Counted from the stretch's first letter, positions 45,627 through 54,240 are shown. The stretch: 64,000 nucleotides of DNA from UBA10649 sp963700745 (GCA_963700745.1 CAVOYT010000001.1:1-64000), one strand, 5' to 3'. Notes: generated by a model not told the origin, from the letters alone. Translations and numbers: made by a program.

Positions 45627-45676
45627 ACGGTCGCGTTCGCCGTGCGTCGATCCCAGCGGAAAGTAGGGTGACGCTC

Positions 45677-46903
45677 GTGAGCACGCCCACGCCCCGCGCG
45701 GCCCTCGCCAAGGGGCTCATCTTCGTGGGCGCCGCCACCATGATCGGGAACGGCGCTGCCTACCTGCTGAGCATGATCGCGGCTCGGGTGCTCAGCCCCG
45801 CGGACTTCGGCGCTCTCGGCGCCCTTCTCGGCCTGCTCGTCATCATCAGCACGGTCGGCATCGCCACCCAGGCCTTCACCGCACGCCGCGTGGCGGTCGC
45901 GACGTCCGATCGTGCCGCCGTCGAGGGCGAGGCCATTCGACTCTCCGTCATCGTCGGAGCGGCCATCGCGGCCGGCGGGCTCCTGGTGGCGTGGCCGGCG
46001 AGCATGCTCTTCCAGATCCCGGTGCTCGCTGTCGGCACCGGCATCGCGTCCATTGGGTTCGTGGTCATCGGCTCGGCGGCCATGGGCATCGCCCAGGGCC
46101 GTGAGGAGCACGTCCGCCTGTCCTGGGCCTTCATCGCGAACGGCGTCGGCCGGGCCCTTGGCGGCATCCTCGGTGTGCTGGTCCTGCAGAGTGTCACCGG
46201 CGTCGGGATCGGTGTGCTCGTCGGCTGCGCCGTCGGCGCCGGGATCGCCTACTGGCTCATCTGCCCGCGAGCGTGGTCTCCGCGTGTGTCGGCTGGCGTC
46301 CCGTCGGAGTTCGGTCACGTCGTGCACGCCCTCGCCGTGCTGTTCACCCTGACCAACGTCGACGTGCTGCTGGCTCGCATCTTCCTCACCGAGGACCTGT
46401 CCGGTGCCTACGCCGTCGGCGTGCTCCTGGCGAAGATCGCGTTCTTCCTGCCCAACGCGATCCTCATCGTGCTGTTCCCGAAGATGACGGGCGGTCGTTC
46501 CAGCAGGACCGTCTACCTGGCCACCGGGCTCACGGCCATCGTCGGACTGGTGATCACCGGCTTCAGCTTCTTCTTCGGCGACCTCGTGATCCGGATCCTG
46601 GGCGGTGCCCAGTACGCGGAGCTCGGCTCGGAGGCCTGGCTGTTCGCGCTCGAGGGCTCGGCCTTCGCGCTGGTCCAGGTGCTCCTGTACGCGCGCCTGG
46701 CGACCCAGGACCGCAGTGCCGTGATTGCCGTGTGGGTGGCGCTGGTCGTCCTCGTGACCGTCATCACTCTCTGGCGCCACGACTCGGTCGTCGAGATCGT
46801 GACGACCGTGGTTGCGGTGTCCCTGGTCCTGACGGCGGTGGGGCTGGTGATGGACCGGCGGCAGTCGCCCGGCGTGCCGATACCGGTGGAATCGGCGGAG
46901 TAG
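45677..46903 (+). CDS. Polysaccharide-type flippase (MOP superfamily)
   Basis: 408 intact residues with about 12 spans. N-terminal GLIFVGAATMIGNGAAYLLS and ARVLSPADFGALGALLGLLV are the Wzx/MATE-like opening (LSPxxFG). VRLSWAFIANGVGRALGGIL and NVDVLLARIFLTEDLSGAYA follow, the last being the conserved NxDxxLA region of lipid-sugar flippases. The family carries lipid-linked oligosaccharides across the membrane. Start GTG 45677 lies seven bases after TAGGGT. It stands alone rather than in the glycan locus at 1-15 kb; whether it serves that locus is unknown. Confidence 0.85.
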   Translation: MSTPTPRAALAKGLIFVGAATMIGNGAAYLLSMIAARVLSPADFGALGALLGLLVIISTVGIATQAFTARRVAVATSDRAAVEGEAIRLSVIVGAAIAAGGLLVAWPASMLFQIPVLAVGTGIASIGFVVIGSAAMGIAQGREEHVRLSWAFIANGVGRALGGILGVLVLQSVTGVGIGVLVGCAVGAGIAYWLICPRAWSPRVSAGVPSEFGHVVHALAVLFTLTNVDVLLARIFLTEDLSGAYAVGVLLAKIAFFLPNAILIVLFPKMTGGRSSRTVYLATGLTAIVGLVITGFSFFFGDLVIRILGGAQYAELGSEAWLFALEGSAFALVQVLLYARLATQDRSAVIAVWVALVVLVTVITLWRHDSVVEIVTTVVAVSLVLTAVGLVMDRRQSPGVPIPVESAE

Positions 46904-46930
46904 TCCGTTGCGTGTCCTTGGCGTCGAGGA

Positions 46931-47503
46931 TCACAGCAGGTGCTGCCGGGCCCACCTCCCCAACTCCTCCGCGCACCAGTCGATGCTCTCCCGCCACGAG
47001 CGTGAGGCGCCCTCGCCGGCCGAATCGCTGACCTGCTTGACCAGCGTCACGGGCACGCCGGCGACGAGCGCGGCCCGGGCGATCGCGTACCCCTCCATGT
47101 CGACGAGGTCGGCGTTCACGGCGAGGCGCGCTCGGGTCGCGTCGTCGGCCACGAACACGTCGCCGGTCACCAGCCGGGCACCGCTCGGCGCCAGGTGGAC
47201 GGGCTCGCCGAAGTGGAGACCGGACAGCGCGAACAGCGCTGCGTCGTCGAGATCGTGCTGCGCGACCGATGAGATCACGTGCGTGCCGGAGATCTCGTCG
47301 CGCAGGGCTCCCGCAGTTCCCAGATTGACGACGCTGCTGGGCGAGTGTTCGGCGAGGATGACGGACACGGCGATGGCAGCATTCACCTTGCCCGCCCCGG
47401 TCACCAGGACGGGCAGTTCGCTGACGTGCAGATGGGCAGCCTCCTCCTCCAGCGCGACGACGAGCAGCGGGAGATCGGGCGAGATGGTTCGATGGAGCCG
47501 CAT
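46931..47503 (-). CDS. MTA/SAH-nucleosidase-like purine nucleosidase
   Basis: 190 residues. LLVVALEEEAAHLH (catalytic Glu region), LPVLVTGAGKVNAAIAVSVI, SSVVNLGTAGALRDEISGTH (GTAG, purine pocket), DLVDMEGYAIARAALVAGVP (MEGYA, ribose-binding) and VKQVSDSAGEGASRSW (catalytic Asp). The order matches the Pfs/MTAN family, but the protein is about 40 residues shorter than E. coli MtnN. Substrate choice between methylthioadenosine, S-adenosylhomocysteine and futalosine-type compounds is open. Start ATG 47503 lies seven bases after TACGGT, a possible leaderless -10. Confidence 0.8.
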   Translation of the reverse strand: MRLHRTISPDLPLLVVALEEEAAHLHVSELPVLVTGAGKVNAAIAVSVILAEHSPSSVVNLGTAGALRDEISGTHVISSVAQHDLDDAALFALSGLHFGEPVHLAPSGARLVTGDVFVADDATRARLAVNADLVDMEGYAIARAALVAGVPVTLVKQVSDSAGEGASRSWRESIDWCAEELGRWARQHLL

Positions 47504-47537
47504 AGCAGGAACCGTAGTGACGGGTCGGGAGGAATGA

Positions 47538-48727
47538 GTGGCAGACGCTGAGGCGCCCGTCGTCCCCGATCCCGGGACCCCCGCCCCTCGCACGCCGCGC
47601 CCCGGCGCCGCTGGCGGACCGTCCTGCTGGTGGTGGGAGTGGTCGTCCTCGTCCTGCTGGCGGCGGGCGCTGGAGCGGTCGTGGGCCGCACCACCGCCCC
47701 TGGACCGGACATCGTCGTCGCACCCGGGCCAGTGGTCGAGGAGTCGCCCGAGGCAGAGCGCCTGCCGCTCGGGAACGCCCCCAGCTCCGAGCCGACCCCG
47801 GAGGCCACTCCGACCGCGACCCCGGCCCCCCAGCAGGTCATCGTCACGCCGGTCCAGCCGACCGATTGGCCCGCGATCCTGTCCGCGGCTCCCGGCCTGG
47901 ACGACACCGAGACCACGGCCAGCGGATACCGCCTCGTGAACGGGGGCATCAGCGGCGCCCAGGTCGCCGGCGTCCTGGGCTCGGTGTTCGGAGCCTTCGG
48001 CACCCCGGTATCCGACGGCGACTCCTGGGTCGTCGGATCGGAGGGTGGCCCCACGGTGACCGTGGACAACGACCCCCTGGTGTCATGGCGGTTCGAGGAC
48101 CCCTCGCGCGTGACGCCTCCGGCGACCGGGCCCCCGATGACGCCGGAGCGGGCCCTCGGCCTCGCCACGCTGCTCCTGGGCAGCATCGGCGTCGACACGG
48201 CGTCGGTGGACTGGCAGGTCGACCGCTTCGCCGACGCGATGCAGGTGACCGCGTGGCAGCTCGTGGCGGGAGCTCGGACGCAGCTCGCCTGGCGGGTGGG
48301 ATTCGACGCGGCGGGTTCCGTGGCAGAAGCATCCGGGTTCTCGGCGGGATTCGAGGAGGTCCCGGAGTACCAGGTCGTCGGCGCAGCGACCGCCGTGGAG
48401 CGCTCGGGCCAGCCGAGATGGACCGCCATTCCTCCCCGCCTGATCACCGGTCCGCCTGAAGACGCAGGTCCGAACCCGTCGGCGACCGCCTCGCCAACAG
48501 CGGCTCCGCCGCTGCCCGGGCTGAGCGTGCCGGTGCACGACGTGACGGTGACGGGTGCGGAGCTGGGACTGGCTCAGTACTGGCAACCGGACGGGGGCCT
48601 GCTGATCCTGCCGGCCTACCGGCTGGCTGGCGAGGACGGCAGCAGCTGGTCGCTGCTGGCGGTCGGCGACCAGTACGTTGCCTTCGTGAATCAGCCCTAC
48701 CCGGCCGCGGATTCGACGACGCGTTGA
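47538..48727 (+). CDS. Membrane-anchored extracytoplasmic protein of unknown function, one frameshift
   Basis: Starts at GTG 47538 after GGGAGG. A Pro-rich cytoplasmic tail (EAPVVPDPGTPAPRTPRPGA) leads into one span (VVGVVVLVLLAAGAGAVVG) after a frame change near 47605. The rest, about 330 residues, is outside: a Pro/Thr/Glu linker, then LDDTETTASGYRLVNGGISG, VLGSVFGAFGTPVSDGDSWV, TPERALGLATLLLGSIGVDT, and a C-terminal part with VHDVTVTGAELGLAQYWQPD and LLILPAYRLAGEDGSSWSLL. No family is recognised. The shape is that of actinobacterial anchored proteins upstream of tRNA genes; no function can be given. Confidence 0.65.
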
Positions 48728-48747
48728 CACTACGGTTGGCCTGCACA

Positions 48748-48832
48748 GGCGAGGTGGCAGAGCGGCCGATTGCAGGCGCCTTGAAAGCGCCCGAGGGGAA
48801 ACCCTCCGGGGGTTCAAATCCCTCCCTCGCCG
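48748..48832 (+). tRNA. tRNA-Ser (anticodon UGA)
   Basis: 85 bases. Acceptor GGCGAGG pairs CCTCGCC (48825-48831) with discriminator G. Anticodon loop CTTGAAA (48780-48786) in stem GGCGC/GCGCC gives TGA. Long variable arm CCGAGGGGAAACCCTCC and T-loop GGTTCAAATC are typical of serine tRNA. CCA is not encoded. The 3' end is repeated downstream. Confidence 0.95.
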
Positions 48833-48946
48833 CGAAGCGGCGCTCCCGGATTTGGGAGGAGCCGAAGGCGACGGCTCCCTCCCTCGCCGCGAAGCGGCGC
48901 TCGGGGAACCGGAGGCGCGCTGTTCGACGGCTCCCTCCCTCGCCGC
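48819..48946 (+). repeat. Three copies of the tRNA-Ser 3' end
   Basis: TCCCTCCCTCGCCGC occurs at 48819-48833 (inside the tRNA), 48876-48890 and 48932-48946, spaced 57 and 56 bases. The first two copies extend by GAAGCGGCGCTC, which folds CGCCGC-GAA-GCGGCG. The third ends exactly at the ATG of the next gene. Copies 2 and 3 also share the preceding CGACGGC. Confidence 0.85.
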
Positions 48947-49417
48947 ATGATCGGCGACGTCGCGCTCGTCGCCGTCGACATCGTCTTCGTCGTTGCGGTG
49001 TCGATCGGCATGGGGGCGTGGGCGCCTCGCTGGCCCGCGTCCTGGCTTGGCCACGACACCTTCCCGCTGCACCTGTGGCCGTGGGAGACGGTCTCCTTCT
49101 ACCGTCGTCTCGGGGTGGGGCGGCTGGCGCGTCGGCTGCCCGAGCTCGGCTCGACGTTCGGCGGCGCGAGCAAGGACCGACTGCCCGGGACCTCCGCGAT
49201 CGACATGGGCGCCTACCTGCGTGAGGTGCGGCGGGCGGAATGGGTGCACTGGATCTCCGTCGCCAGCAGCCTGCTGCTCTTCGCCTTCAATCCCTGGTGG
49301 CTCGCACTCGCCTTCGTCGTCGTCGTGACGGCCGGTAACCTCCCCTTCATCGCGGTCCTGCGCAACAATCGACTGCGAATCCAGCGCATCATCGACAGGG
49401 ACGGCAGGCGAACATGA
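48947..49417 (+). CDS. Small membrane protein, CrtO-type acyltransferase-like
   Basis: 156 intact residues. Span 1 VALVAVDIVFVVAVSIGMGA, then TFPLHLWPWETVSFYRRLGV and GRLARRLPELGSTFGGASKD, then EVRRAEWVHWISVASSLLLF and NPWWLALAFVVVVTAGNLPF. The WE..FYR..(G/K)xxRLPELG and EVRRAEWVHW patterns resemble glycosyl-4,4'-diaponeurosporenoate acyltransferase (CrtO) homologues, which are widespread and mostly uncharacterised. The ATG directly abuts a copy of the tRNA-Ser 3' end, so no normal ribosome site is present. The stop overlaps the next ATG. Confidence 0.6.
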   Translation: MIGDVALVAVDIVFVVAVSIGMGAWAPRWPASWLGHDTFPLHLWPWETVSFYRRLGVGRLARRLPELGSTFGGASKDRLPGTSAIDMGAYLREVRRAEWVHWISVASSLLLFAFNPWWLALAFVVVVTAGNLPFIAVLRNNRLRIQRIIDRDGRRT

Positions 49418-50274
49418 CGTCATCGGCTCAGGCCTTCGGAGTGCGATCCATGGTGGCGCCGCTGCGTCGCGTGGCCGTTCGCCCCCCTTCCCCCCGCGGC
49501 GACTACGCGGCCGCCCACTGGGCCCAGCCGGTCGACCTCGATCTGCTTCGCGACCAGCACGCGAGATTCGTCGCCCTCCTGGGGAAGCTCGGCTGCCAGG
49601 TCGAGGTCCTGGATCCCGTCGACGACATGCCGGACGCGTGCTTCGTCTACGACCCGGCGTTCGTGGTCCCGACGGGGGTCATCGAGTTCCGCGGGGCCAA
49701 GACCGCCCGCGCCGGCGAGCCTCCCCTGCTGACCACGCAGCTGGAGGACCTCGGGATCCCGGTCGTCGGCCGACTGACGGCGCCGGCGACGGCCGACGGC
49801 GGGGACATGTTCTGGCTCGACGAGGACACCCTGGCGATCGGACGCGGCTACCGCACCAACCAGGCCGCCCACGATCAGATCCGGGCGATCCTCGAGCCGC
49901 TCGGCATCACGGTGGAGACGTTCGACCTGCCCCACGACCTGGGACCCGAGTACTGCCTGCACCTGATGTCGGTGGTGTCCCCGGTGCGTGAGAACCTCGC
50001 CGTCGTCTACGAGCGCCTCGCTCCGGTCGCCCTGCTGCAGGCACTGGCTGCGCGGGGCGTCGAGATGGTCCCGGTCCCGGAGGAGGACTACCTGTCGCTC
50101 GGCTGCAACGTGCTGGCGGTCGCCCCGAGCGTCGTCGTCATCGCCGAGGGCAACGACGCGACGGCGAAGGCACTGCGAGACCACGGCGTCGAGGTGCACA
50201 CCTACGCGGCCAGCGAGATCAACAAGGGCGAGGGCGGTCCCACCTGCCTGACCCGCCCGATCCTGCGCGGCTAG
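49414..50274 (+). CDS. ddaH: Dimethylarginine dimethylaminohydrolase-like guanidine hydrolase
   Basis: 286 intact residues of the pentein fold. DMPDACFVYDPAFVV (substrate Asp/Phe loop), ATADGGDMFWLDEDTLAIGR, GRGYRTNQAAHDQIRAIL, GPEYCLHLMSVVSPVRENLA (catalytic His region) and EGGPTCLTRPILR (catalytic Cys near the C-terminus). Related members hydrolyse methylated arginines or arginine to citrulline plus amine or ammonia. Arginine-deiminase-like or amidinotransferase roles cannot be excluded. ATG 49414 overlaps the upstream stop. Confidence 0.82.
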   Translation: MTSSAQAFGVRSMVAPLRRVAVRPPSPRGDYAAAHWAQPVDLDLLRDQHARFVALLGKLGCQVEVLDPVDDMPDACFVYDPAFVVPTGVIEFRGAKTARAGEPPLLTTQLEDLGIPVVGRLTAPATADGGDMFWLDEDTLAIGRGYRTNQAAHDQIRAILEPLGITVETFDLPHDLGPEYCLHLMSVVSPVRENLAVVYERLAPVALLQALAARGVEMVPVPEEDYLSLGCNVLAVAPSVVVIAEGNDATAKALRDHGVEVHTYAASEINKGEGGPTCLTRPILRG

Positions 50275-50321
50275 CGTGCTCGCCGGGCGTCGTCCGCTGG
50301 GTCCAGGCGAGCTACCCCTAT

Positions 50322-51104
50322 GCCGTGCTGCGGCGGTTCCTCGATCTGGAGTTGCTCGACCGGTCCTTCGGGCTGGCGGCGCAGGTCTTCGTGGCGCTGC
50401 TCCCGCTCGTGATCTTCGTCGTTGCGGTCTTCACCGCCGACGACAATCAGCTGATTGCGGAGCAGGCGATCGAACGGTTCGGCCTGGCCGGTGCCGCCGA
50501 CGCAGCGGTGCGCACGCTCCTCACTCCGCCGCCCGGTGTCAGGACCGTCTCCTGGCTGGCGATCCTGCTCATCAGCCTGTCGGCCTTCGCCCTCTCCCGC
50601 CGGATATCCCGGGTCTACGCGTCCATCTTCGGCCTCCCATCCCTACTCCGGTCACAACTGTGGCGAGGACTGGTGTGGATCGTGCTCCAGCTGGTGCTGT
50701 TCGTCAGTGCCTCGTTCCTCCGGACCCTTGACCGCCAGTTCGGCGCCATCGTCTCGACCATCGCGATCGTGGCCTTGCTGACCGTGTGGTTCTTCGGCGA
50801 CATGGCCGGCTACCGCCTGCTCGTGCCGACTGTCCCGCGGCATCTGCTGGTGCCGAGCGCGATCCTGAGTACCGTCGGTCGCGTCGGGGTCGGGCTGTGG
50901 GCGACCATCTACATGCCGAGGACTCTGTCCGAGCAGGCCGAGCAGTTCGGGCCCATCGGGGTCACCTTCGCCCTGTTCACCTTGATGCTCGTCAGCGTCG
51001 TCGTGAATCTGGTGGCCCCCGTGATGGCGACCGTCTGGGACGAGCGAAGCCGGGGCCTGGCCCCTCGAGTGGCGATTCCCGAAGGTGACTCAGCCCTCGA
51101 GTGA
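50322..51104 (+). CDS. YihY/BrkB-like membrane protein
   Basis: About 260 residues, five or six spans. LDRSFGLAAQVFVALLPLVI opens the family domain (LaaqxxxaLxPLl), SLSAFALSRRISRVYASIFG and SQLWRGLVWIVLQLVLFVSA follow, then VWFFGDMAGYRLLVPTVPRH and FGPIGVTFALFTLMLVSVVV. The YihY/BrkB family is broadly present, with no agreed function. The start is uncertain: the frame is open from at least 50274, and a stretch VVRWVQASYPYAVLRRFLDL precedes GTG 50322, so the real start may be upstream. The end overlaps the convergent alcohol dehydrogenase gene by 15 bp. Confidence 0.72.
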   Translation, partial: AVLRRFLDLELLDRSFGLAAQVFVALLPLVIFVVAVFTADDNQLIAEQAIERFGLAGAADAAVRTLLTPPPGVRTVSWLAILLISLSAFALSRRISRVYASIFGLPSLLRSQLWRGLVWIVLQLVLFVSASFLRTLDRQFGAIVSTIAIVALLTVWFFGDMAGYRLLVPTVPRHLLVPSAILSTVGRVGVGLWATIYMPRTLSEQAEQFGPIGVTFALFTLMLVSVVVNLVAPVMATVWDERSRGLAPRVAIPEGDSALE

Positions 51105-52136
51105 CGCCGTGTCGATCACGAACCGGTACTTGACGTCGCTGGCCACCACACGGTCCCAGGCCTCGTTCACCTGCTGCACGTCGATCACCTCGACGTCGCT
51201 GCCGAGGCCGTGCTCGCCGCAGAAGTCGAGCATCTCCTGCGTCTGGGGAATGCCGCCGTTGTTGGTCCCGGCCAGGCGACGGCGCGCCGCGGTCAGGGTG
51301 AACGGGCTGACGGTGAGCGGGTTCTCGGGCAGGCCGACCATCACCATGGTGCCGTCCAGGCCCAGGAGCCGCATGTAGGGGTCGATGGAGGTCACCGAGC
51401 TCGCGGTGTTGATGATGAGGTCCAGTGAGTTGTTGGCGGCCCGCATGGCCGCCTTGTCGCTGGACAGGACGAAGCGGTTGGCACCCAGTCGGTATCCGTC
51501 GTCCTCCTTGCCCGGGGAGTGGCTGATGAGGGTGACGTCGGCCCCCATCGCCGCGGCGATCTTGACGCCCATGTGGCCGAGGCCGCCGAGCCCGACGATG
51601 CCCACCCGCACCCCGGGACCGGCCTTCCACTCGGCCAGCGGCTGGTAGCAGGTGATGCCGGCGCACAGCAGGGGCGCGGCGACGTCGAGCCCGAGCGAAT
51701 CGGGAAGGCGCAGCACGTAGTGACCGTCCACCACGATGTGCGTGGAGTACCCGCCGTAGGTCGGGGTGGTCTTGTCGCGCTCGAGGCCGTTGTACGTGGG
51801 GGCCACGTGCCCAGTGCAGTAGCACTGCTGCCCCGCGAGGCACGCCGCGCACTCCCGGCACGAGTCGACGTAGCAGCCGACCCCGACGCGGTCACCCGGC
51901 TGCACGTTGGTCACGTTGCTGCCGACCGCCGTGACGATCCCGGCGATCTCGTGCCCCGGCACCATCGGGAAGATGGACGTGAACCACTCCTCGCGTGCCT
52001 GGTGGATGTCCGAGTGGCAGATGCCCGCGTACTTGATGTCGATGGCCACGTCGTCCGGTCCGACCTCGCGGCGCGAGACCACGAAGGGCTCGAGGGGCGC
52101 GTTGGCGGCGGGGGCGGCGTAGGCACGGACGTCCAT
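51090..52136 (-). CDS. Zinc-dependent NAD(P) alcohol dehydrogenase (AdhC/YahK type)
   Basis: 348 intact residues. Zn sites: IKYAGICHSDIHQAREEWF (catalytic Cys/His), FPMVPGHEIAGIVTAVG (GHE), and the structural-zinc Cys cluster CYVDSCRECAACLAGQQCYC. YNGLERDKTTPTYGGYSTHI is typical of YahK/AdhC. Cofactor site VGIVGLGGLGHMGVKIAAAM. The family reduces aldehydes with NADPH. Start ATG 52136 follows GGAACCTCC. No physiological partner is adjacent except the AroE-like enzyme 67 bp upstream on the same strand. Confidence 0.9.
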   Translation of the reverse strand: MDVRAYAAPAANAPLEPFVVSRREVGPDDVAIDIKYAGICHSDIHQAREEWFTSIFPMVPGHEIAGIVTAVGSNVTNVQPGDRVGVGCYVDSCRECAACLAGQQCYCTGHVAPTYNGLERDKTTPTYGGYSTHIVVDGHYVLRLPDSLGLDVAAPLLCAGITCYQPLAEWKAGPGVRVGIVGLGGLGHMGVKIAAAMGADVTLISHSPGKEDDGYRLGANRFVLSSDKAAMRAANNSLDLIINTASSVTSIDPYMRLLGLDGTMVMVGLPENPLTVSPFTLTAARRRLAGTNNGGIPQTQEMLDFCGEHGLGSDVEVIDVQQVNEAWDRVVASDVKYRFVIDTASLEG

Positions 52137-52203
52137 GGAGGTTCCTCACGTCGGGGTCGGGGGACCCATTCTGTCAGTGGCACCTTCGGCCGGGACGCGG
52201 ATG

Positions 52204-53058
52204 TCAGCCCGAGAACAGGTCCTCCAGGACGCCGCGCATCACGGCGCCGCTGACGTCTGTGCCGGTCCACAGCCGCACGGCGATCACGGCCTGGTTGACC
52301 AGCATCCCGAGCCCGTCCAGCGGCACGCAGTCCCGCTCCTCGGCCATCGCGAGGAAGCGGGTGCGCGGCGGGTTGGCGACCACATCGGCCACGACCGTCC
52401 CCGGCTCCAGCGATTCCGGAGAGACGTCGGGCATGTCGGCCTCCATCGGGTGGAATCCGATGTTGGTCGCGTTGATGAGGACCCCGGTGCCGTGCGGGAC
52501 ATGCAGTGACGGGGTCCACGGCAGGTAGCGGCCGGCGGCGGGCGTGCGCGTGTCGATGAGATCGGCAAGTGCCTGGCCGCGTTCAGCGGTTCGGTTCACG
52601 ACGGTGATGCTGCGGGCCCCGGCGAGCGCCGTCTCGACGGCGATGGCGCGGGCGGCACCCCCGGCGCCGAGCACCACGACGTGCTGCCCGGCCGGATCGG
52701 TTACCCCTCGCAGGGACGCGACGAACCCCTGCCCGTCGGTGTTCTCGCCGATCAGCCGGCCATCGCTGATGACGACGCAGTTGACGGCTCCGATGATCTC
52801 CGCGGACGGCGCCAGCTCGTCCAGGTGCTCGAGCACTGCCACCTTGTGCGGGATCGAGCAGTTGAAGCCGATCCAGCCCATGGCGACGGCGCCGCGGACC
52901 GCGGCAGCGAGGTTCTCGGCGGGCACTTCGCAGTTGAGGTAGCGGCAGTCGAGCCCCGCATCCGCGTAGGCGGCCTCCATGATCGCCACCGTCGGGTTCT
53001 GCGCGGCCGAGGTCGCGAACGAGCCGGTCAGGCTGCTGAGGAAGCTGGTCTCGGGCAT
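52204..53058 (-). CDS. Shikimate-dehydrogenase-like enzyme with altered substrate site
   Basis: 284 intact residues. The AroE fold is clear: GFNCSIPHKVAVLEHLDE (catalytic Lys), IIGAVNCVVISDGRLIGENT then DGQGFVASL (catalytic Asp), HVVVLGAGGAARAIAVETAL (NADP site), VVNRTAERGQALADLI, LINATNIGF, and GMLVNQAVIAVRLWTG. The usual N-terminal substrate pair S-x-S is replaced by LTGSFATSAAQNPTVAIM, which argues against shikimate. It lies divergent, 79 bp from a Gfo/Idh dehydrogenase gene and next to a sugar ABC operon, so a role in inositol or cyclic-polyol catabolism is plausible. Confidence 0.8.
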   Translation of the reverse strand: MPETSFLSSLTGSFATSAAQNPTVAIMEAAYADAGLDCRYLNCEVPAENLAAAVRGAVAMGWIGFNCSIPHKVAVLEHLDELAPSAEIIGAVNCVVISDGRLIGENTDGQGFVASLRGVTDPAGQHVVVLGAGGAARAIAVETALAGARSITVVNRTAERGQALADLIDTRTPAAGRYLPWTPSLHVPHGTGVLINATNIGFHPMEADMPDVSPESLEPGTVVADVVANPPRTRFLAMAEERDCVPLDGLGMLVNQAVIAVRLWTGTDVSGAVMRGVLEDLFSG

Positions 53059-53137
53059 CGTGACCTCCGGTCGAGTGGGGTTTCACGAGCGTATCGGGGG
53101 ACCTGAATCCGTGGTGTCGGTGCAGCAGAATGGAGCC

Positions 53138-54145
53138 ATGACGATTCGCGTGGGCGTCATCGGCGCCGGCAACATCGGAACCTCACATGCGCGTGACCTG
53201 GCCTCCCGCGTGGCGGGCTCCACGGTGACCGCCATCTACGACTTCGACGCCGCTCGAGCGGCAGAACTGGCGCAGGAGCTTGGTGCCAGGGCGATCCCGA
53301 CGTACGAGGGGCTGATCGCAGCGGACGAGGTCGACGCCGTGCTGATCGCGTCGCCGGACCACGTCCATGCGGAGCAGGCACTGGCCTGCCTTGCGGCGGG
53401 AAAGCCGACGCTGTGCGAGAAGCCGCTGGCCCCCGTCGAGGCCGATGCCCTGGCCGTCTTGGACGCTGAGGTCGCCCTGGGCCGCAGGCTGATCATGATG
53501 GGCTTCATGCGCCGGTTCGATCCCGGGTACCTCGAGCTGAAGGCCCAGCTCGGACCCGAAGGGATCGGGGACCCGCTCATCGTCCGCAACGCGCATCGCA
53601 ATGAGGTCGCCCCGTACGGACTCGACAGCGCACTGAGCATCACGAATGCGGCGATCCACGAGATCGACATCAACCGGTGGCTCACGGACGACGAGTACGC
53701 CTGGGTGCAGGTCGTGACCGGGCGGTCGGGGCCGCTGACCCCGGACGGCCAGCATGATCCGCTGTTCATCCTCATGCAGACCCTGCGGGGGACGATCGTC
53801 GAGGTGGAGATGTTCGTGCAGTCGCAGATCGGCTACGAGGTCACCTGCGACGTCACGGGCGGGACCGGTATCGCCAACATGACCGACGGCCGCTACGTGA
53901 GCACGGCCAGCGCGCGGCACCGCGGCCGCAGCCTCCCGGCGCAGTGGCTCGGCCGGTTCGAAGACGCCTATCGGCTGCAGCTGCAGGGCTGGATCACGCA
54001 CCTGATCACGGGCGGGCCGATGCCGGGCGCCAGCGTCTGGGACGGATACGTGGGCACTGTCACGGCGAACCGCGCCGTCGAGTCGCTGCGGACCGGTGAG
54101 CGGGTGCCGATCTCGCTTCCCGAGCGCCCGCCCCTCTACTCCTGA
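53138..54145 (+). CDS. iolG: Gfo/Idh/MocA-family dehydrogenase, inositol-dehydrogenase-like
   Basis: 335 intact residues. Rossmann start IRVGVIGAGNIGTSHARDLA, VDAVLIASPDHVHAEQALAC, KPTLCEKPLAPVEADALAVL (EKP motif), MMGFMRRFDPGYLELKAQLG, and TNAAIHEIDINRWLTDDEY (catalytic HExD region). The tail SVWDGYVGTVTANRAVESLR is also seen in IolG. NAD-linked oxidation of myo-inositol or a related sugar is the family role. Start ATG 53138 lies six bases after CAGAAT. Convergent with the ABC transporter operon. Confidence 0.85.
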   Translation: MTIRVGVIGAGNIGTSHARDLASRVAGSTVTAIYDFDAARAAELAQELGARAIPTYEGLIAADEVDAVLIASPDHVHAEQALACLAAGKPTLCEKPLAPVEADALAVLDAEVALGRRLIMMGFMRRFDPGYLELKAQLGPEGIGDPLIVRNAHRNEVAPYGLDSALSITNAAIHEIDINRWLTDDEYAWVQVVTGRSGPLTPDGQHDPLFILMQTLRGTIVEVEMFVQSQIGYEVTCDVTGGTGIANMTDGRYVSTASARHRGRSLPAQWLGRFEDAYRLQLQGWITHLITGGPMPGASVWDGYVGTVTANRAVESLRTGERVPISLPERPPLYS

Positions 54146-54149
54146 CCCC

Positions 54150-54240
54150 CTGTCTGTTTCTCCCACAAAGCGGGAGAAACAGACAGATCCGGGCGGAGAG
54201 CGCCCGGATCTGTCCAGTGGTCCCACATTGTGGGAGAAAC
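54150..54240. terminator. Three overlapping hairpins between convergent genes
   Basis: Hairpin 1: CTGTCTGTTTCTCCC (54150-54164) with its exact complement at 54172-54186. Hairpin 2: 14-bp arms 54182-54195 and 54201-54214. Hairpin 3: TCCCACATTGTGGGA (54221-54235). Hairpins 1 and 2 share five bases and cannot form together, and GTTTCTCCCACA (54156-54167) can also pair with TGTGGGAGAAAC (54229-54240). It serves both convergent transcripts. Confidence 0.75.

Noticed and set aside
44195..46780. An 861-residue minus-strand open frame
   Set aside because: It is fully antisense to trpB and the flippase, is made of Arg/Gly/Asp/His-rich low-complexity sequence, and has no domain; it is a product of GC-rich codon bias.
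48819..48946. A short CRISPR-like array
   Set aside because: The repeats are copies of a tRNA-Ser 3' end, only three in number, and the two spacers resemble each other. No cas gene is present.
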